Source: Coriobacteriia bacterium (GTDB taxonomy: Bacteria; Actinomycetota; Coriobacteriia; Coriobacteriales; QAMH01). From it: DNA of 6,037 nt. The first letter of the stretch is position 1; every line of letters begins with the position of its first letter. The stretch spans positions 1 to 6,037 of the forward strand of contig CAAEQF010000014.1 of the NCBI GenBank assembly GCA_900758075.1. The letters are read 5' to 3'. The notes under the pieces are model-generated. The model ran no database searches. It was not told the DNA's origin and saw only the letters and a program-made list of their open reading frames with translations. Shown piece after piece: positions 5,352 to 6,037 of the stretch. A program made the translations under genes and the position numbers.

Positions 5352-5371
5352 GACAAGTTTTGGGGCTTGTC
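5352..5371. repeat. Hairpin just upstream of the MFS ribosome binding site
   Basis: GACAAG (5352-5357) and CTTGTC (5366-5371) form a 6-bp stem over the loop TTTTGGGG. The structure ends 11 bases before the AAGGA SD (5383-5387) of the MFS gene. It may be part of the same leader as the larger repeat at 5301-5340. No terminator tail is present. Confidence 0.35.
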
Positions 5372-5392
5372 ACAATGGAAAGAAGGAAGGGT

Positions 5393-6037
5393 ATGAGCGC
5401 AGAAGAAAAGAAAGCCGAGATTAACTCCTCGGCGCGCGCATGGGTCGTCGCGATCGTCGCGATCCTGGCATCGATTCTCATCTCGGTCAACAACAACAAA
5501 CTGCCGGCAACGGCAACGCTTGTCCTCCCGGCTCTCGGGATGGATACGGGCCAGATGAGCTTCCTGATGTCTCTGAACGGCTATGTCGGGTTTGTCCTGG
5601 CATTCTTCGCAGCGAGCATCATCGTCAAGTTCGGCACCAAGAAGGCGACGCTGATGGTCCTGATTTGCGCATTGGTCGGTGCTGCGATCAGCGCCTTCGC
5701 GCAAACCTACGAGCTGCTCGTCGTCGGGCGCCTCATCGAGGGCGTCGGCTATTCGTGCATCGGCACGGTTATCCCCGTGTTGTTCTCCGAGTGGTTCCCG
5801 CCCAGCAAGCGCGGCGTTCCCAACGGCATCTTTTCCGTGTGGGTTCCGCTCGGCTCGCTGTTCATCATGGGCACCTCCGGCTTCTTCTTCAACGTCGGCG
5901 ATCCCTCCACGTACCACAACGTGTTCTGGTTTGTCGTCGTGTTGCTGGCCGTCATCACCGTCGTGTGGGTTCTCGCCGTGCACCAGCCCGAGCACAACTA
6001 CCTCGAGGCGGAAGGCGGCAGCTCCGAGCCGGCTAAG
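5393..6037 (+). CDS. Major facilitator superfamily transporter, N-terminal half (partial)
   Basis: The frame is open from ATG 5393 to the window edge, 215 codons, with AAGGA (5383-5387) five bases before the start. A cytoplasmic MSAEEKKAEINSSA lead is followed by about six hydrophobic segments, near residues 16-34, 56-78, 85-103, 107-130, 143-165 and 176-196. This is the first half of a typical 12-helix MFS carrier. The loop after segment 2 reads VKFGTKKATL, matching the MFS signature loop G-x-x-x-D-R-x-G-R-K in its FG-x-KK part but without the Asp. Segment 4 carries GRLIEGVGYS, the common GR-x-x-x-G-x-G motif. Segment 5 begins PNGIFSVWVPLG. Residues 200-215 (EHNYLEAEGG...) begin the central cytoplasmic loop. 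The NNNK in segment 1 (33-36) is unusual for a hydrophobic helix and may line the substrate path. Substrate unknown. Confidence 0.92.
   Translation, partial: MSAEEKKAEINSSARAWVVAIVAILASILISVNNNKLPATATLVLPALGMDTGQMSFLMSLNGYVGFVLAFFAASIIVKFGTKKATLMVLICALVGAAISAFAQTYELLVVGRLIEGVGYSCIGTVIPVLFSEWFPPSKRGVPNGIFSVWVPLGSLFIMGTSGFFFNVGDPSTYHNVFWFVVVLLAVITVVWVLAVHQPEHNYLEAEGGSSEPAK

Larger units (their letters stand above)
5104..5392. other. 289-nt noncoding region upstream of the MFS gene
   Basis: No convincing gene is seen on either strand. The stretch is more AT-rich at its left end and contains several inverted repeats. The main ones are TGTCTC/GAGACA at 5159-5176, a 13-bp repeat at 5301-5340 and GACAAG/CTTGTC at 5352-5371. 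No promoter with both hexamers at good spacing could be found. It most likely holds the promoter and regulatory leader of the MFS gene, since the terminator at 5071-5103 closes the preceding unit. Confidence 0.6.

Noticed and set aside
5136..5396. An 86-codon + strand frame whose TGA overlaps the MFS ATG as ATGA, suggesting a coupled small gene
   Set aside because: No SD precedes its ATG. The product is Arg-rich and low in hydrophobic residues, and the frame runs through the inverted repeats, which explain the sequence better. The ATGA overlap is probably chance.
5216..5995. Minus-strand open frame of 259 codons opposite the MFS gene
   Set aside because: It has the same shadow behaviour. The composition is dominated by Asp, Glu, His and Arg, and the + strand frame has a clear MFS pattern, SD and start.

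Overview
The window is high-GC bacterial chromosome, by eye near 60% G+C. It is read almost entirely on the + strand, with short gaps, overlapping genes and strong Shine-Dalgarno (SD) sites. Actinobacterial affiliation is plausible, and a gut-type Coriobacteriia such as an Eggerthellaceae member is my guess. That guess rests on base composition, the style of the translation-factor operon and the neighbouring transporters, with no marker comparison behind it.

Layout: (1) positions 1-118 are the tail of a membrane protein. Nine bases later comes a 365-residue protein with one membrane segment and a very acidic cytoplasmic half (128-1225). Neither is recognised. (2) Positions 1226-2670 hold the translation operon infC-rpmI-rplT (IF-3, L35, L20). 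It has its own candidate promoter, a structured leader of about 160 nt ending in an intrinsic terminator just before the infC SD, and an infC start that is best read as the rare codon AUA. (3) Positions 2675-4676 hold a MATE-family efflux protein and an overlapping GNAT acetyltransferase, which look translationally coupled. (4) Positions 4786-5046 encode an 86-residue orphan protein closed by a textbook terminator. (5) Positions 5104-5392 are a noncoding stretch rich in inverted repeats. It leads into (6) an MFS transporter (5393 to the window end, 215 codons, truncated by the window edge).

How the parts work together: the infC operon appears to be controlled at two levels typical of this locus in bacteria. 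One is conditional transcription termination in the leader. The other is IF-3 autoregulation through a non-canonical start codon. rpmI is coupled to infC by an 8-nt overlap. The MATE/GNAT pair could export and modify small molecules, but no substrate can be read from sequence. The region upstream of the MFS gene carries three copies of an 8-bp motif that could form alternative hairpins or serve as operators.

No tRNA, rRNA, CRISPR array, insertion sequence or phage gene was seen. Most of the window is ordinary core and transport genes. I do not see a new multi-gene system. The best leads are the AUA start with its leader attenuator, the repeat cluster before the MFS gene, and the two unrecognised proteins.
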